Assembly (NCBI GenBank): GCA_030531025.1
Contig: JAUMTV010000177.1
Location: 1-5,132 of the forward strand
Direction: 5' to 3'
Length of the DNA stretch: 5,132 nucleotides
Source of the DNA: Turicibacter sp.
Lineage (GTDB): Bacteria > Bacillota > Bacilli > MOL361 > Turicibacteraceae
Both the position numbers and the translations under genes were made by a program. The notes under the pieces were generated by a model. The model searched no databases and was not told the origin of the DNA. It worked only from the letters and a program-made list of their open reading frames with translations. Shown one piece after another: positions 4,436 to 5,132 of the stretch (position 1 is its first letter; each line of letters starts with the position of its first letter).

Positions 4436-5132
4436 TCAAAACCAGAGGCACTGAAAAAGGAGCTTATTATTTTTGAAATAATAGGCTCCTTTTTTCTTAT
4501 AAACAAATAGATCCGTGATTTGTGTTGCTTTAAAGCAACTTTTCTTTATTATTGCTCGATGGGTCTCGATGAGCTTCACTATTCGCTTGGAATTGACGAC
4601 AAACGCTGTGAGAGACGCTTGACATTTCATGCCGAAAAGTCCCGCAAATTTACAAGTTTGAAATCCATGGGACTGTTTTAATTCCGCGTTCTTTGCTTCA
4701 ATTTTATAGCGCTGCTTTTTCTTTTCTTTAAATTCATCTGTCTTTTAATCATCGATGGCTTTTTGGTGAATCTCTGATTTAATCGTAATGGAATAAGTTT
4801 TTGATTTCGCACCAGGTTGATAACACCCTTCTCTTAGCGGACAGATTTGACATTTTTCAAGATCGAAATAGTGAGTCAGACTTTGATTTTGTTTTTGATT
4901 TTTCTTTCCTGTTCGAGCTTTTCTCACACTCAAATGTCCAGCAGGACCTCTCATTTGTCCGGCATCTTTATTCTATTCAACTCCTTCTGTTTCTCTTTTT
5001 CCACCATTCAACACAATAGGATTTAAAGGGGTGACCGCTGTGATGTCTTCCTTTTCCATCTACTCTAAATTCTCTTGACTGGAATAAGCGGCATCAGCTA
5101 GGACTTCATTCACTTCAATGTTGTGTTTTTTA
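4436..5132 (-). pseudogene. IS1182-family transposase, 3' part, with three nonsense codons
   Basis: The minus-strand frame from 5131 to the TGA at 4436-4438 encodes the C-terminal part of a DDE transposase of the IS1182 group. The gene continues beyond the right edge. In order it shows VLADAAYSS, whose Asp (codon at 5093-5095) is the likely second catalytic residue, and TAVTPLNPIVLNGGKRE. Next come GPAGHLS, NQSLTHYFDLEKCQICPLREGC, GAKSKTYSITIKSEIHQKA, and YKIEAKNAELKQSHGF with a probable catalytic Glu at 4697-4699. The last block is KFAGLFGMKCQASLTAFVVNSKRIVKL. Three stops interrupt this single frame: TAG 5060-5062, TAG 4973-4975 and TAA 4745-4747. No frameshift is needed. A Gly replaces the Cys usual in the CPxGH-type block. 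The copy is very likely inactive. Confidence 0.88.
4453..4495 (-). terminator. Long hairpin terminator at the transposase 3' end
   Basis: AAAAAGGAGC (4454-4463) pairs with GCTCCTTTTT (4485-4494), and the stem continues through a T-G wobble into TATTATTT/AAATAATA around a 3-nt loop. That is about 19 continuous pairs. A T-tract follows on either strand (five T on minus, six on plus), so it may act in both directions. It overlaps the last codons of the transposase frame (stop at 4436-4438) and would insulate the operon promoter from the element. Confidence 0.8.

Noticed and set aside
4318..4506. A 62-codon minus-strand frame spanning the terminator hairpin.
   Set aside because: It is a shifted-frame reading of the transposase 3' end and spacer. 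It covers the terminator and the operon promoter's -35 edge and has no ribosome binding site.
4801..5019. A 72-codon plus-strand frame opposite the transposase.
   Set aside because: It is antisense to the clearly recognisable transposase sequence, and its composition simply mirrors it.
4436..5131. A frameshifted (programmed -1) transposase.
   Set aside because: All recognisable blocks are in one frame. The breaks are simple stop codons, so no frameshift is needed.

Overview
The window is AT-rich, low-GC Gram-positive (Firmicutes) DNA: strong AGGAGG-type ribosome binding sites, sigma-A-like promoters, U-tailed hairpin terminators, and protein families typical of Bacillota. Gene content and style (DUF969/DUF979 with pcp, a YesL-like DUF624 protein, an IS1182-type element) would fit Turicibacter or a relative. 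That assignment is a guess from memory, not a measurement. Every convincing gene lies on the minus strand, so transcription runs from right to left.

Layout, right to left. (a) 4436-5131: the 3' part of an IS1182-family transposase, running off the right edge. It is a pseudogene with three in-frame stop codons but no frameshift, and it ends in a long terminator hairpin (4453-4495). (b) 4294-4321: a good promoter, followed by a leader of about 112 nt that carries short direct repeats. (c) 4175-1368: a four-gene operon of DUF969 permease subunit, DUF979 permease subunit, pyroglutamyl peptidase (pcp) and a gamma-glutamylcyclotransferase-like protein, closed by a terminator at 1326-1365. (d) 1163-459: a single-gene unit for a DUF624/YesL-like membrane protein, with its own extended -10 promoter and terminator (396-428). 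(e) 1-395: no gene. It holds a minus-strand promoter candidate (168-195), two small hairpins, and a two-copy imperfect tandem element (6-101) whose copies can each fold in a similar way.

How the genes fit together. Pcp removes N-terminal pyroglutamate (5-oxoproline) from peptides, and gamma-glutamylcyclotransferases release 5-oxoproline from gamma-glutamyl compounds. Two 5-oxoproline-forming enzymes co-transcribed with a two-subunit predicted permease suggest a 5-oxoproline or pyroglutamyl-peptide utilisation or export unit. No 5-oxoprolinase is visible in the window. The DUF969/DUF979 substrate is inference.

The least explained signals are the tandem element at the left edge, which may be a structured leader RNA for a gene beyond the edge, and the repeat-bearing leader of the operon.
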